Below, piece by piece: positions 32,729 to 45,191 of a stretch of DNA of 64,000 bases; the first letter of the stretch is position 1; the number at the start of each line of letters is the position of its first letter. The notes under the pieces are model-generated. The model did not search any database and was not told the origin of the DNA. It worked only from the letters and a program-made list of their open reading frames with translations. A program made the translations under genes and the position numbers. Origin of the DNA: Antedon mediterranea (Eukaryota; Echinodermata; Crinoidea; Comatulida; Antedonidae); NCBI RefSeq assembly GCF_964355755.1, contig NC_092672.1:18474501-18538500 (forward strand). The letters are read 5' to 3'.

Positions 32729-32869
32729 CTAGCTCACCTCCATATCATCGTCTTCATAAAAGTAGTGATCCAGAATTTGTTGTGCTAGTTCTTGAACAAT
32801 GTGTATGTTGTGATTGGCAAGGAGGTCCAGGCGATCCAAAAAACCAAACTCTTCAAACTTCATTTTGCT
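32729..32869 (-). CDS. importin-alpha/TMCO6-like gene, probable last exon
   Basis: On the minus strand, acceptor cttctgatag precedes SKMKFEEFGFLDRLDLL, then ANHNIHIVQELAQQILDHYF and an acidic YEDDDMEVS before TAG (32729-32731). It matches in layout the C-terminal ARM helix and acidic tail of importin alpha (EECGGLDKIE...YFxxED). Phase 0 at the start agrees with the end of the exon at 35896-36074. The codons gag|gtgagc also form a good donor at 32738, so a further exon downstream is possible; the near stop makes a terminal exon simpler. Importin alphas carry NLS cargoes into the nucleus; this divergent form's role is not known. Confidence 0.65.
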   Translation of the reverse strand, partial: SKMKFEEFGFLDRLDLLANHNIHIVQELAQQILDHYFYEDDDMEVS

Positions 32870-33270
32870 CTATCAGAAGAAATTAAATGAATTGTATCAA
32901 AAAAATTAGTCTGGGTTCCAGACAGAGTTTTGTCTTAACATTAGTAAAAAGATAAATATTTTGGCACATATGGCGTTTCATACGTATACAACTAGATTTT
33001 GGATACTCCGTCTGGGCACACACGTACAAGTCACGTGGTTTGACACCAAGAATTCTTGCATACAATTATCCAGTTGACTAGTTTCAGCCGCATGCCATTG
33101 GCTTATCACTAGTACGCAGTTTTAATATTCATATTTCAGAATTTCAAAGACTCAACAACTAAGAAAAGATGATGCGCATGCGCTATGTTACGTTTAGACA
33201 ATGTGTACCTGGGTCAAAGATTTTATATAGCCAAAGGCTAGATTGCAAAGAATATATGTTATAGCAGTTC
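32870..33270. other. intronic, no feature seen
   Basis: Lies in the intron of the minus-strand armadillo gene. No repeat or coding signal was recognised. Confidence 0.3.
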
Positions 33271-33671
33271 AAAAGTGATTCTCCATGGAGAGGGAACAAA
33301 CAAGATGGCGGCTGCAATCAACCAATCAGATATGCCCTATGCAGTACGCACCACTACGCCTGTGTTGAGCCTATCTGCGTGAGAACGATACGCAACGCAG
33401 CGCGTTAAGCGTATAAATGCGAACGCATTCTATTTGATCATCATATACAAAAATTGCTAGATTACCAAGAAATTATTCATTTTATTGCAATTAACAATAA
33501 TTATATTTATTTTATAAAACCTTCACTGTGCTTTGACAAGAATATGTGTTGTAATTTATGTAGTCTTAATGTATTATATTAGATTATTATTTTTTATATT
33601 AAATAATGTTTTTGAGCACATTTACGGCCGCCATCTTGTAGGTTCCCCCTCCTGATGTTAGAATCACCTTT
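33271..33671. mobile_element. roughly 400-bp MITE with roughly 45-bp TIRs
   Basis: The left end gtgattct..catggagagggaac...caagatggcggc (33275-33317) matches the inverse of the right end gccgccatcttgtaggttcccc...agaatcac (33628-33668). The interior is AT-rich with no open frame. It sits in an intron of the armadillo gene. Confidence 0.7.
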
Positions 33672-34725
33672 AGTCTGGAGTAAGCCCTCTAGTCTTCTTA
33701 TTACATCTCTCTGACATAAGTACATTGATGAACGTTTCTAAAGCCTAAAAATGATTTTATATGCCTAGTAGTCTGGGATGGGATTTTTCCCAAGAACAAA
33801 ACTCGTCTTGATATGATAGGCTAGCTTCACCACAAATCAAACATTGAATGGATCATTAAGCAGTGATAATTTGATAAGAGATATTATAAGAGATAATTCT
33901 CATCCAGACCCTGTCCTGTGTGTGGTAGTGTAGCTCTGTTGTGTGCCGGTGGTGGTATGTACCTCATTGGCGTTTTATTTGGCAGGTCATACGTACGAGT
34001 TGAGTAGGCCTAAGGCCAGGACTAAACAATATAAACAAAACAACTTGGCAACACAATTTTATATTTCAACAGTTGTTCAGTCTTGATCATACATTCAGCA
34101 CTGTACATACTTGACCTTTTTCATTTTGAAACAAAAATGATCATTGGTCGATTCGAAATCCATATTTACATACCACCCGCCCCATATAGACAAATACTGT
34201 ATGATAACGTTAACCTACATCATTCTTATCAGATGTTTGCAGTCTGCAAATCGAATTCTATACGTGTTTCACAAGTCTGTATTTTCAGACCAAAATCGAA
34301 ATAAAAACAAATAAATAAAAAAAAAGACAATACAGTAAATACAGACTTGGGGAAAGTCTACAAAAAAGTATATAAACTATAATTAATTCGTCACTATATG
34401 TTATATGCATTGATTTAAATAAAGATAATTGATTTTTAAAAGATAATTGATTTTGAAAAGATACATCGATTGATTTTCTCAGAATCTTTAATTATTTATA
34501 ATATATGATAGGATCTTGGAAACGCAAATACAAAAGCCGGTATCACAATCCGATCCAAATCTGCATATATTGTCATAAACCGCATTTGTTACATAATAAT
34601 AAAGACATAAGTTACTTTTTATCTAGAATTCATTATAAATCATGTGTATAATCTATACAATAAGAAATAAAATTGAACAAACAATACGGATAATAAAAAA
34701 AAAATCTTATTTTGTTTCGTTCCCC
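33672..34725. other. intronic AT-rich DNA, nothing recognised
   Basis: Contains short duplications (agataattgattttta / agataattgattttga, about 34425-34458). The open frame 34083-34304 has no recognisable motif. Confidence 0.3.
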
Positions 34726-34802
34726 ACGATGAGACTCGATCTCGGTACATTGAATGCCAAAGACACGAGCACAGACCACGGAGCCATACACAACTGACTA
34801 AA
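34726..34802 (-). mobile_element. possible tRNA-derived SINE head
   Basis: On the minus strand, agttgtgtatggctccgtgg could be an A box and gagatcgagtctc a weak B box, about 45 bp apart. An A/T-rich tail follows. Similar in design to the other SINE heads but less clear. Confidence 0.3.
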
Positions 34803-34806
34803 AGTA

Positions 34807-35220
34807 GTGAATAATAAATTTACCTGTAACCAAGTGGAAAGCCTAGAAAGTGATTTAACAGAGTTCATATGGATAGAGATTAAGCAAACGCGTCATAAAA
34901 GCTTGCTTGTTGGATTATTCTATAGACCACCAAACGCTACACTTGATGTCCTCCGTTGTTTTACTTCGTCTGTTGAAATCGCTATGCTATACTACAAAAA
35001 CAGCGAATTCCTTATTCTTGGAGATTTCAACCTACCCAAAATTAATTGGACTAGCAACCCTCATTCTGCTCCAGCTCAGTCTATGGAAGAACACTTACTT
35101 GATGTATTGCTTTCTAGCTGTGGCCTATTTCAATGCAATATGTTTTGTACAAGACTGGATAAAATGCTTGATTTTGTTATTTGTAGTAAAAACATTTCTG
35201 ACAAGGTCTATACCACCTAA
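34807..35220 (+). pseudogene. LINE endonuclease fragment
   Basis: The frame reads FIWIEIKQTRHKSLLVGLFYRPPNA, LILGDFNLPKINW, and LDFVICSKN. These are the (W/F)YRPP, GDFN and D(L/F)V blocks of LINE APE-type endonucleases. The N-terminal TETW block and the RT are absent. Intronic, opposite to the armadillo gene. Confidence 0.75.
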
Positions 35221-35239
35221 CGATATTTTTTTTATCTGA

Positions 35240-35895
35240 CTACTCATCTTTGAGAATTGATTTCTGTTTAAATTTTGATGTTAATACAAGTCAAATAATC
35301 TTCCTTCTGTCATGATAACGTTTCGGTCCAGTCTAATTATGATAAAGCTACCACATTTAATTCTTATTTTCATTCTTTTTTTCAGTGAGCCTTCTGTAGA
35401 AGTTGCAGGATAACCCTTGTGATTGTTAAAAATCATCAGCATCATCATCTTTTTTTTTGTAAATTTTGTGTCTAGCGTATCTCTAAAACTTGGAAACATA
35501 ACATCACTAACTTTCTCAAAATATCGCCATTCACGTGAAGTTGTGCAGCTAACATTTTTATGAGTTAAAGTTAAATGCAATTTTATGATTATAGCATATT
35601 TAACATAGGTCGAAAGCAATGAAACTTAGCAAAAGTTTAATTTATATCATACACTAACATTCTATTGAAAAAAAATGTTATGTTCAACAGAAAGTTATGC
35701 ATGCACACGCGTTTAAAAGTTTAAAGTGCGAAATATCAATTTCTAATCAACTTTCTACGCGTATCTTGTCATTTTGAGCATGTCAAATGTTCCCACATAC
35801 GCGCAAATTTTTACGCACGCAGTGCGCATGCAGCGATTTGAACTCGTTTGATTTTTTAACTTTTTTTAAGAGTCAAATAAAAAGAAAAAGCAAAT
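35240..35895. other. intronic, nothing recognised
   Basis: AT-rich. The minus-strand open frame 35281-35619 has no motif. Confidence 0.3.
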
Positions 35896-36074
35896 ACAAA
35901 TTCTACCTGTCTATAATACATTAACATCATATTACAAAAATTAAGCGTTCCAGTAAGTAGTTCAGGGTCTGGTGAGGTAAGGAATGGGATGACGGCTTGA
36001 ATGACACCCTGTTGCAATAGCTCTTCACAGGTGTCTCTACCACTATATGCCATATTGCATAGACAAACCAGTGC
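35896..36074 (-). CDS. importin-alpha/TMCO6-like gene, ARM-repeat exon
   Basis: On the minus strand, acceptor ttttttttatag (36075-36086) precedes ALVCLCNMAYSGRDTCEELL, then QQGVIQAVIPFLTSPDPELL and NFCNMMLMYYRQ. The donor gtagaa follows at 35895. This is one complete armadillo repeat: helix H1/H2 (ALVCLCNMA), then G-V-I-Q-A-V-I-P-F-L in the usual G-x-I-x-x-L-I-x-x-L position, then the next H1. It ends in phase 0, matching the exon at 32729-32869. It does not match the phase of the exon at 42669-42837 (phase 1 end), so a connecting exon of about 35 codons is missing from this list. Confidence 0.7.
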
Positions 36075-37089
36075 CTATAAAAAAAACAAATAGTTATGGA
36101 AAGTTATAAATGAAGTTCTTAATAGAAAAACCAAGTGTTTTACCTAATAAGGTCAACAATAGTGATAGTACTTTGACATGTGATCCAAAGGGTATGTCTA
36201 GCACTATATTTAGTCTCATATCAATTAAATTCTTTGACATGACTATATTGATGGGTAAACCGATTGAAACAACCTAATTGCTAGGGAAGCAACCGGAGAG
36301 CTCTTTACGGTAATCAAGCATGCAGTATATTAACAACAAGAAAGCATGTACATGGTGAAAGGATGAAAATTTTAGAGCTGTCAATCGCATAATTTCAGAC
36401 TTTAATAGACTTATGTATTTTGTTACAAAATAATGTATTAATTAATGTGTAATTAATGGGTGGGCTTATAACCGAGTGTCTCATTTTGCATGAAAATTAG
36501 TCAAAAGTCAGGGGTGGGCTTATACGGTAGTATGGTACTTTTATTTAACAAGAGGTTAAAACAATACCCTGGGGACACTTCCAACACACCAAAAACAACC
36601 AGGAACAATTTTAAGATTCAGCCAAGAAGCCTTTTTCACAATTAAAATCTCATTACAAGGAATCTCTTTGGTTTTATACAACACACTTCTTGTTAGGATG
36701 TTGAATATGCGTGTTGTATAAATGCGCCCATTTTAGGCTTCCATCTAAAATCAAAATAAGTTTTAAAAAATAATTTAAAAACATAAATTTGCAAAAGGTA
36801 CTCTTTAAATGACTCCTAGATCTATATAAGGCGTCATCTACAAATTATTTCAGACCACAAATCAGCGTCCAGATGCGTTTTCTATTGTTTACACAAAAAC
36901 GCGTCTCAAAACCTGTCTGATTTGGCTACGTCTAGACGCCAATATGCATGTTCGACTATGGCTCCGCCGTTATATACGGCTGACTGCACATTGTTATACT
37001 GACGTGTACTGGTGGTAAAACGCGCTACATACAAGTGAATTCATTGATTTTATAGCAATAACTTTATTTATGACAAGGATGGACTCATG

Positions 37090-39960
37090 GGCATAACACT
37101 GTTAATTATGAAGTTCTTGCTAATTCAAACATTTCATGGACTTGTTGCAACTGTGGAATGCCCAATTTTTCCACATCATTATTCTCACAATGGACCATTG
37201 AGATGTCAAATAGTTCTTCTAGTACAAGTACAAGTTATAGCTTAGATAAAAATCCACTCAGTCCACCGGTGGCGACATGTTAACAAAAACCAACCACCTT
37301 CCAAAGACACACACTTGAGGGATGAAAAAGGCATGATCAATGAAAGGACTCGGACTAAACCTAAACGTGATACCGCCAAGGTACCATTAAAAATTCTTGT
37401 TATAAATTTCCAAAGCATAAAGAACAAAACAGCAGAACTTGCTGTCTGCCTGGACATCAATAAGCCAGACATTGTAATAGGGACCGAGACCTGGTTAAAC
37501 CCCACAATTGGTAGTATTGAGATTTTGCCTCATGAGTATACTGTTATCCGCAAAGATCATGATGACTCAAGGGGAGGCATCTTACTCGCATTTAAGAAAA
37601 ACCTTGTTACCGCACATATTACTGATACGGACACAAACTGTTAGATTGTATGGGCAGAATTACAAATTACAGGTGCTAAATCACTTCTGATTGGAGACTT
37701 TTTATCACCCCCTGATAAGAAAAACGCCGCTTATCTTCAACCGTTAAGAAAATCTTCAACCAAAATCAAAAACATTCACAACTGTAACGTTTGGCTAGGT
37801 GGAGATTTTAACGTAGGTGATATAGACTGGGAGAGACAAACCATTAGACCAGGAAATGATCCAAGAAATGTCTGTCACCAACTAATTGACCTAACTTCAG
37901 ATTTCAACTTGGAGCAGCAGGTTATGTATCCTACTCGACATAATAGGATTTTGGATTTATTCTTCACAAATAACTCTACACTAGTTGATAGTTCCAATGT
38001 AATACCGGGATGTAGTGATCACGACGGAATTGCAGTAATCACCATGAACTTGAAACCAAAACTAAATGCCCAGAAAGTTTATTTGTATCATAAGGCAAAT
38101 ATGATCGAACTCAAACAGGACATGAAAAAACAGAAGCGATGTTGTTTGTGTGGAGGATTTGTAGAAACAATTTAAAGTCAAGTTGTTCGAATTGATGGAC
38201 AAACATATACCAACTAAAATGTCTGGGAAGACAAACAAACCACCGTGGATAAACAATAAAATTAAGAAAATGCTACGGCTCAAACAGAAAGCCTACAACA
38301 AAGCAAGAAAAACTGGCAATGTAACAGACTGGGACAAATTAAAAAATATACGCCGTTACGGACACACACCTTTAAAGTAACAAGAACTGCTCACAGGAGA
38401 TATATCCGTGAATTTTGCTTGGCATAAAAAAAAACAGTTTTGGTCCTTCGTAAAAAGCTTAAAGAAAGACTCCTCTGGCATACCAGCACTTATAGATCAA
38501 GGATCAGATAACATTACAAAAGCGGAACTACTAAATACCCAGTTCACATTTTTACTAGGGAGGATTTAACATCTATCCCCCAAGTTGAGCCCTGTAAACA
38601 CACACCTATTCCTGATACTGTTGATCCAAACGGCATTGAAAAATTACTCACACCAAATAAAGCTCCAGGGTCTGATGGAATACATCCACATATTTTAAAG
38701 GAATTAGCCACTAAACTAGCCCCTATTTTAACAATAATCTACCAATGCTCACTAGACACTTGTCAACTACACAAGGATTGGAAATTAGCAAACATCACCC
38801 CGATTTTAAAAAAAGGGGAGAGAACTAAACCAAGCAATAATAGGCCAGTATCGCTTACTTCGGTGTGCTGTAAGTTGCTTGAACATGTAGTCCACTCTAA
38901 CATTATGGACTGTTTTGATAAAAACCATACACTCACTGATCAAAACACAGGTTTAGGAGCAAGCATTCGTGTGAAACCCAACTTATTCAAACTATACATG
39001 ATCTAACCTTTGCACAAAATAGCAAACACCAGACCGATGTTGTAGTAATTGATTTCCCAAAGGCGTTTGATGTAGTAGCACATCAACGTTTACTTGTTAA
39101 ATTAACACATTATGGGATCTGTGGCAAACTTATCATTAGATTTCTGTATTTCTTGCAAACCGATTACAGTGAGTAATTGTAGGCGGCGAGCACTTCAAAA
39201 TTATTGCAGCAAGATCTCGACACTCTGTCAATATGGCAGAGAAAATGGCAGATGTCCTTCAATGTAAACAAATGCTATCTCCTCAGAATTGCGGCATCAA
39301 AAAACCCAATTGCCAACAACACAGTCTTGGAAATTCGATCTTGCAAGAGACTCACACCCACACCTATTTAGGTGTTGACATTGCTCACAATCTGAAATGG
39401 AACACACACATTAACAGAATAGTTAGCACAGCCAATAAAACTCTTGGTTTTGTTCGCCGAAACCTAAGTTTCTGTAATACGGACACTAAAGCAACTGCAT
39501 ACACTGCACTTGTAAGGCCAACCTTGGAATATTGTTCTGGGGTTTGGGACCCCTTCACCACTGAACCCACACAAAAAATTGGTAAAATTCAACGGCGAGC
39601 AGCCAGAATGGTCCATAACAACTATGACTGGCAACAGAGCATAACAGAACTAATCTGGCTCTGCCACTCCATTTTTATCTGGCGCCGGCTCAAAGGCAAA
39701 CCAGTCGATCTTTAACCAGCAAATCATTTATCCAACACCAAACACGCACTAATACTTACAAGTTCTCATATGTGACAAGAACAACTAGGGACTGGAACGA
39801 ACTACCTCCAAGTATACAGAACATTGAAGAAAGTGAATCTTTCAAGGAAGCATTAAAAGAACACTCAAGAAACATATCACCTGAAATCAGAGACTAAATG
39901 CGCACAAACCCTGCTTGTTTTGATCCTTAAGCAGTACCCGAAAGAAGAAGAAGAACTTTA
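37090..39960 (+). pseudogene. LINE with PHD-like, endonuclease and RT blocks, decayed
   Basis: From about 37125 codons read ISWTCCNCGMPNFSTSLF, the second half of a PHD-like finger. The endonuclease follows in 37315-37644 (KILVINFQSIKNKTAEL, GTETWLNP, SRGGILLAF) and, after a stop, VWLGGDFNVGDIDW and PGCSDHDGI (to 38160). RT blocks at about 38640-39000 read NKAPGSDGIHPHILK, LANITPILKKG, and NNRPVSLTSVCCKLLE. The catalytic FADDT region is deleted around 39170, and the C-terminal part continues to about 39900. A gaagaagaag tail ends the copy. Many stops and frameshifts; not functional. Confidence 0.8.
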
Positions 39961-40810
39961 TATTAGCCTTTGACTCCATGCTTTGACATATATTAATTAG
40001 TTTGTGGTGTTATTTAGTGTTGCGGCTGTTCTTTTTTTGAAAATCCATAACAAAATATCAATTTTTAAGCACATTTTTTTTTATCATGTAGTATCCACTG
40101 TATCAGTCGTGTAAACAAGCGGTAAAGACAACGAATTAGTATTCGTCGCCTCTGACCTAGTTTTACGTGTACTGGTTTGACATTGTTTCAGGCCTTTGCG
40201 TATGCAGTATCGCCCGCACTACCGGCGGTAAGACAATCAAATCAGTACAGGTATACCCTTTTACCCCCGACAGAGTATACTGCAAATTTTCGTTTCTATT
40301 TATTCGCGACCTTTTATTTTCGCGATTTTATTTTTCTTGTGCTAAAGAGTGAATTTACCACATGCAAAAAAACGTAAAAGTTAACTTTTAGAACATGGAA
40401 TCACTCAAACTATTGACCTAAGGTAGTCTGCTAGTCTGTCTAACATCCATCATGGACAGACCTTTGGTTGGTCTTGTCTAGGCCTAGGAAGATAGAATTT
40501 AGGCACGTACGATCGATCTAGCTAGTTTAGGGCAGGTCTCTAGGCCTAGTCAGGGTATCAGGAAAGACTGCTAGTTATGATATATTATGCTGTGTGTGCA
40601 TTTTGTTGTATAGTTTAGAAGATTCCATTTTCATAAAGGATGGTCATAACATTATGGAAATTACAATACAGTAATGTAGGCCTGCTGTTCATATTAACTA
40701 CCTAATATATATGGTAGGCCTACTTCCGTAGTAGTTTCCTAGCAGCAACATCCATGCCATTGTTTATATTCCCACGGTGTTGCTGATAGGCCTAATATAA
40801 TATTTTTTAA
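39961..40810. other. non-coding interior of the 5.2-kb TIR element
   Basis: AGGCCT-rich words near 40480-40800. Open frames 40167-40377 have no motif. Confidence 0.3.
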
Positions 40811-41371
40811 GAGACATGATCCAACACAATGAACTAGGCCAACATGTAAACATAGAGACATGATCCAACACAATGAACTAGGCCAACATGTAAACATAGA
40901 GACATGATCTAACACAATGAACTAGGCCAACATGTAAACATAGAGACATGATCCAACACAATGAACTAGGCCAACATGTAAACATAGAGACATGATCCAA
41001 CACAATGAACTAGGCCAACATGTAAACATAGAGACATGATCCAACACAATGAACTAGGCCAACATGTAAACATAGAGACATGATCCAACACAATGAACTA
41101 GGCCAACATGTAAACATAGAGACATGATCCAACACAATGAACTAGGCCAACATGTAAACATAGAGACATGATCCAACACAATGAACTAGGCCAACATGTA
41201 AACATAGAGACATGATCCAACACAATGAACTAGGCCAACATGTAAACATAGAGACATGATCCAACACAATGAACTAGGCCAACATGTAAACATAGAGACA
41301 TGATCCAACACAATGAACTAGGCCAACATGTAAACATAGAGACATGATCCAACACAATGAACTAGGCCAAC
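40811..41371. repeat. 44-bp tandem array, 13 units
   Basis: gagacatgatccaacacaat begins at 40811 and recurs every 44 bp to 41339 (12 steps); the last unit is partial. Units are essentially identical (one shows tgatctaac). Stops occur in all forward frames. The homogeneity indicates recent expansion. Confidence 0.97.
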
Positions 41372-42057
41372 TAATAAAAATAATATACCAACAAAAAAGA
41401 TAGTACAAAATTCATTCTAAATATAGTATCAGAACATTCAGACGGTCGCTCAAAAAGACTGTCGACAGAAGATCGTAATTAATATAGACCTAGTTTTTTT
41501 GGTCACATGGCATGACACGCGATACTCTCTGTTTTACCGCAAACCTCTTGCTTGTTTTTTTAATCGGTACAAGGGGTGGCTACTGTACAAAACAGTATTT
41601 AAGAAGATCATGTGCCTGGATTTTGTGTCACATGACATTAAAACTGTTCCCAAAATCCCACAACTTGCATGTTTTTCCCCTCCAAATTCTGGTCGGGCCT
41701 TTTTCTTTACACATGTCGTAATAATAATTTAGAAGGCCTATGTTAAATCTAACATGGAAAATATATTTATTTTGCATATATGTTGTTGGTGTCCTAGCCT
41801 GTTTTTATAATTCTCTAACCAAAGGTAGGATTAAATCATTTATATAGTGTAGACCGCCGAAAATCTCTCTAAATAAACAAATACATTTTTATTTTATACG
41901 GGTTTCAATCACACAGACGTGTCTTCGCCGCGATTGGGTAGCTCATGAATATTCATAATAGATTGTTAATGAGGTTCTGCATTGGACAGACGCGTCTGAT
42001 GGGTTCCAAGTTGCCAGACACGTCTTTGTGGTCTGAAATAATTTGTAGATGACGCCT

Positions 42058-42668
42058 AATTCTTTACCTCTTTTTGAATATCAAATGTTTCTTCACATCT
42101 TTGGACAATGTATAATATCAGGTTTGGTATCTTGCATACAGAACTACAAACAGTAACATCAACTATAAAACAAATCATACGTTTTAAATAGCATTTTTCA
42201 AAATTGCTTTGCATTGAACATTTAATTCTGTCTTATATATTTACATAGCACTAAAAGTACTGATATAACAATTGTTTCCCATTTCCATTTGGTTTTTATT
42301 TTATGACAGACTTAGACAAAAATGCGTTTAATCAATTGTAATTGTTTTTATTTGATTTTTTTCCACAGGCCAAAAAAACTGTTGACCCCTTTGTGAAATT
42401 GGTGAATGCATTGTAGAGTCCCAAATTGTAAAATCACAAAAAAAACATAAAAACAACAAAAACCTTTAAAATCACTGCAATTCGTAACATTTTTTTAACG
42501 GAATATGTTTTTTCAAAATTCATAACTTACAAATTGTTTTATAATTTTGCTAAAAAAAATTAAATATAAATTTATAAACAAAAATTAAAATATTTTTCCA
42601 TAAGAATTGGACAAAGCATAAGCCCAATTAGTTTGTCACTATGATACAAACCATCCAATTTATAGTAC
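42058..42668. other. intronic, nothing firm
   Basis: No exon with the phase needed to join 42669-42837 to 35896-36074 was recognised. A tiny plus-strand candidate at about 42370-42416 was considered and rejected. Confidence 0.3.
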
Positions 42669-42837
42669 CTAATAGATTGCTAAGCAGCCACAAACTTTCT
42701 TTTCTGATATGCCTGTGTTGAGAGTTCACAAGAAATGGAAAAATAGTAAGAATACATCCATTTTGCATCACCAACTTTATGTTTTTTGTAGGTCCACTGC
42801 ATAGGTTACCAAGACAGCGGACAAGTGGTGTCAATGC
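42669..42837 (-). CDS. importin-alpha/TMCO6-like gene, ARM-repeat exon
   Basis: On the minus strand, acceptor tttcttttgtag precedes ALTPLVRCLGNLCSGPTKN, then VMQNGCILTIFPFLVN and RKESLWLLSNLLG before the donor gtacta. This is the most recognisable exon: TPxxRxxGNxxxG followed by xxxFPxLxxxxxxxIxKExxWxxSN is the importin-alpha ARM 6-7 pattern. Start phase 0 joins the exon at 43379-43478; end phase 1 needs a partner not found. The canonical NLS-binding Trp/Asn pair is kept in part (W-L-L-S-N). Confidence 0.8.
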
Positions 42838-43378
42838 CTACAAAAGAAACAATACATTTACACATTTTACATTGCATTTATTCATTTGATAACATTTATT
42901 TACAAACTCTGACAACAAAGTACAATGCATATAAAATAATGATAATAGGTCAGAAAATGAAGGCAGATGCCCAGAAAGATGAATAAGAAAATAATAATAA
43001 TTAAAAAAATATAATTAAATAAATAAATAATATAAATATATATATACAGATTTCCTCATCTTATTGTTTCAAATATATATAAATATATAAATATATATAA
43101 ATCCAAAGGCAAATTACTGAAAAACTGACAATGCTGTGGGTACCAGTGGCTGGATCTCAATAGAGATACAAAAAAAAGTGAAAAGCTAAATCAAAACGAT
43201 AAAGTAAAACAGCCAGAAAAATTAGCAGAGTGTTCACCTGTCAATGTTACAGTATTTGCTACAACAGGTGAATAAACAAATCTAAATATTTTGAAAGCAT
43301 CTAGACTTTATCTGCATCAACAATATGAGAAACAATAAGGAAATTGAATTGGAAATAAAAAGTGTAGTTGTAAGTTAC

Positions 43379-43478
43379 CTGTATGTATTGCACTTAATCT
43401 GCCGAGGCTAGTAGGCAAGTCACACTAACAAGTTTAGGTATAGCATCATGTGATATCAAGAGTTCTTCAAATTCACCA
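43379..43478 (-). pseudogene. importin-alpha/TMCO6-like gene, ARM exon with in-frame stop
   Basis: On the minus strand, acceptor gtgtattttag and donor cag|gtaact enclose 100 bp. With the preceding exon's last two bases it reads SGEFEELLISHDAIPKLV, then SVTCLLASAD, a TAA stop, and VQYIQ, and joins the next exon (ALTPLVRC) in phase 0. Splice sites, phases and the ARM pattern (AIPKLV...LL...) all agree, so the stop (complement of 43396-43398) is the only defect. Possible causes: a pseudogenising mutation, an assembly error, or use of an internal donor (ctt|gttagt) before the stop. Confidence 0.65.
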
Positions 43479-45191
43479 CTAAAATACACAATATTTTTAA
43501 ATGTTGGATATATTCTGTTTTATAATACACCTTAGTAGATTGTTGTGATTTGATTGTAGGAGTGTGGGTAAGATGATGTTAAATAAATGTTCTATTACAC
43601 TCTCAATGATGTCATTGAAAGCATTGTCATTAATATGCAAGTACTGCAATTTTGTTTATCTTTGTTACACAGTGAGCAACCACACATGCACAGAGGCTAG
43701 GCAGTTGACTGATCACTTTCGATCAGCCTGTAGTATGCGCTGTCTATAATTGTTCTACTACTGTTCAAAATTGGAGTGCTGAATTTCCAAATGGTAGGTC
43801 TTGAATTAAAAAAGTAGGTGTAATGAATGATTATCTTGCAATTGAACATTTGGCAAAAAGTGAAAAACTTAACTATTATTTGTATCCTATATTTAATGAT
43901 TTATTTTAGGAAGGAACAAAGGATGCATTTAAATGTTTTTAATGCATGTGTTTGGAATTGAATAATACCAAGCCAAATGACCATTACAATTCATGTCTCG
44001 AATAAAATCCCTATTAATTAATCAACACTATACGAAATATGACTCAATCTGCCAAGTAGATTTAGCGATAGGAATAGAATAATTTTAATAATTAATTACA
44101 AAAACTGCAACATTTACAGGCTTTTTCAAGCAGTTCATTGTCTTATAAATTGTTAGACACAAAGTGTGTTTCCCGAGGTAACAATGAACTTGCCAAATAG
44201 GTTCAGTAACTTTTCAATCATTACTATAATCCACCGTCTTTAGTGGCCAATAAATAGGAATATTTATGCAATGATTGAGTTGAGTTTTAGTTTGAAATTG
44301 AAATAGATTAAGCAATATTGAGATTTTCAAGCCAAAGTAGATAATCCAAATTGAATTGTTTTTGCAAAGAAATTAGGGGTGACATTATTATTCAAAAGCA
44401 TGTAGTAATGCAACTGTTATGTGTATGCATTTAAAAACAAAAAAAATGACATAGTGTACAGATGAACTACCCATTTAATTTAAAATAGTTAAATAGTCAG
44501 ATGTTAAAACAACTTTATTCAAATTGAAGTACAGTATGTTGCATGCTTGTGCTGTAAGCTTGTTTAAACCATTTAATTCTAGCTAATTACCGAATACTCA
44601 ATAAATTTGAAATTAAAATGGATGTACGTCTCCAAAACCACCCAAATTTACACTAAACCCGACATCTAAAGCTTTTTTCTTATCTTCTTTGAATATTTCA
44701 TTTCCTAAAAACAAAATTTACCCAGTTCAAAACCGAACAAAACATTCACATGGAGTGAATTGAACGGTCATATACTAATTTTATTTTTTTAATATTTGTA
44801 AATTCTATTTGTTTTAATTTAATTTTGTTTTGTCTGTTATATTTCATGTTATTGTCCGGTAAAATTGTTGTGAGGGTCCCTAATGACCAGCTGATCATGA
44901 TTCGGCTCGTTGGACCACCCTTTTTAAATATTGTTGAAATAAATAAATACTAGGGCAACAAGCTATTCAATGAAAAAAATTAACCATTAACTGCTTTGTA
45001 GTTTTCAAATGTCGCAAAATGTTGATCAAGTTAATCCTAGTCAGGATAAATGTTTTGATTGCTGCTGTTACTACTATTGACTATACGTATAGTTGGGTAA
45101 GTGCTTTTGTTCACAATCATGCATAAAGTGATTGGCAATTGATGCAAACTATATGAAAATTGAAAGAGGAAGTTGTAGTAATTATGCAAAC
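43479..45191. other. intron of the armadillo gene, no feature recognised
   Basis: AT-rich. A short plus-strand frame (43564-43749) and an AATAAATAAATA tail-like word at about 44937-44949, after a tttgtctgttatatttcatgttattg stretch, hint at an old LINE 3' end, but nothing more can be read. Confidence 0.3.

Larger units (their letters stand above)
36829..42057. mobile_element. 5.2-kb TIR element containing a LINE and a 44-bp satellite
   Basis: The left end aggcgtcatctacaaattat...cagaccacaaa (36829-36861) is the perfect inverse of the right end at 42025-42057. Looser inverted similarity continues inward (acgcgtct, gtctgat). No transposase of this element was found; most of the interior is a LINE (37090-39960) and a 44-bp array. 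Flanks give no clear target duplication. It lies in an intron of the armadillo gene between exons 42669-42837 and 35896-36074. Confidence 0.65.

Noticed and set aside
36133-36215. Candidate connecting ARM exon ending ttattag|gtaaaa
   Set aside because: The phase-0 reading has stops, and the open readings end in the wrong phase and lack an ARM pattern.
42370-42416. Tiny plus-strand exon-like stretch after tttttttccacag (VDPFVKLVNAL then stop), or the reverse reading as the missing ARM exon
   Set aside because: No partner exon on the plus strand, and on the minus strand neither splice sites nor phase fit the armadillo gene.
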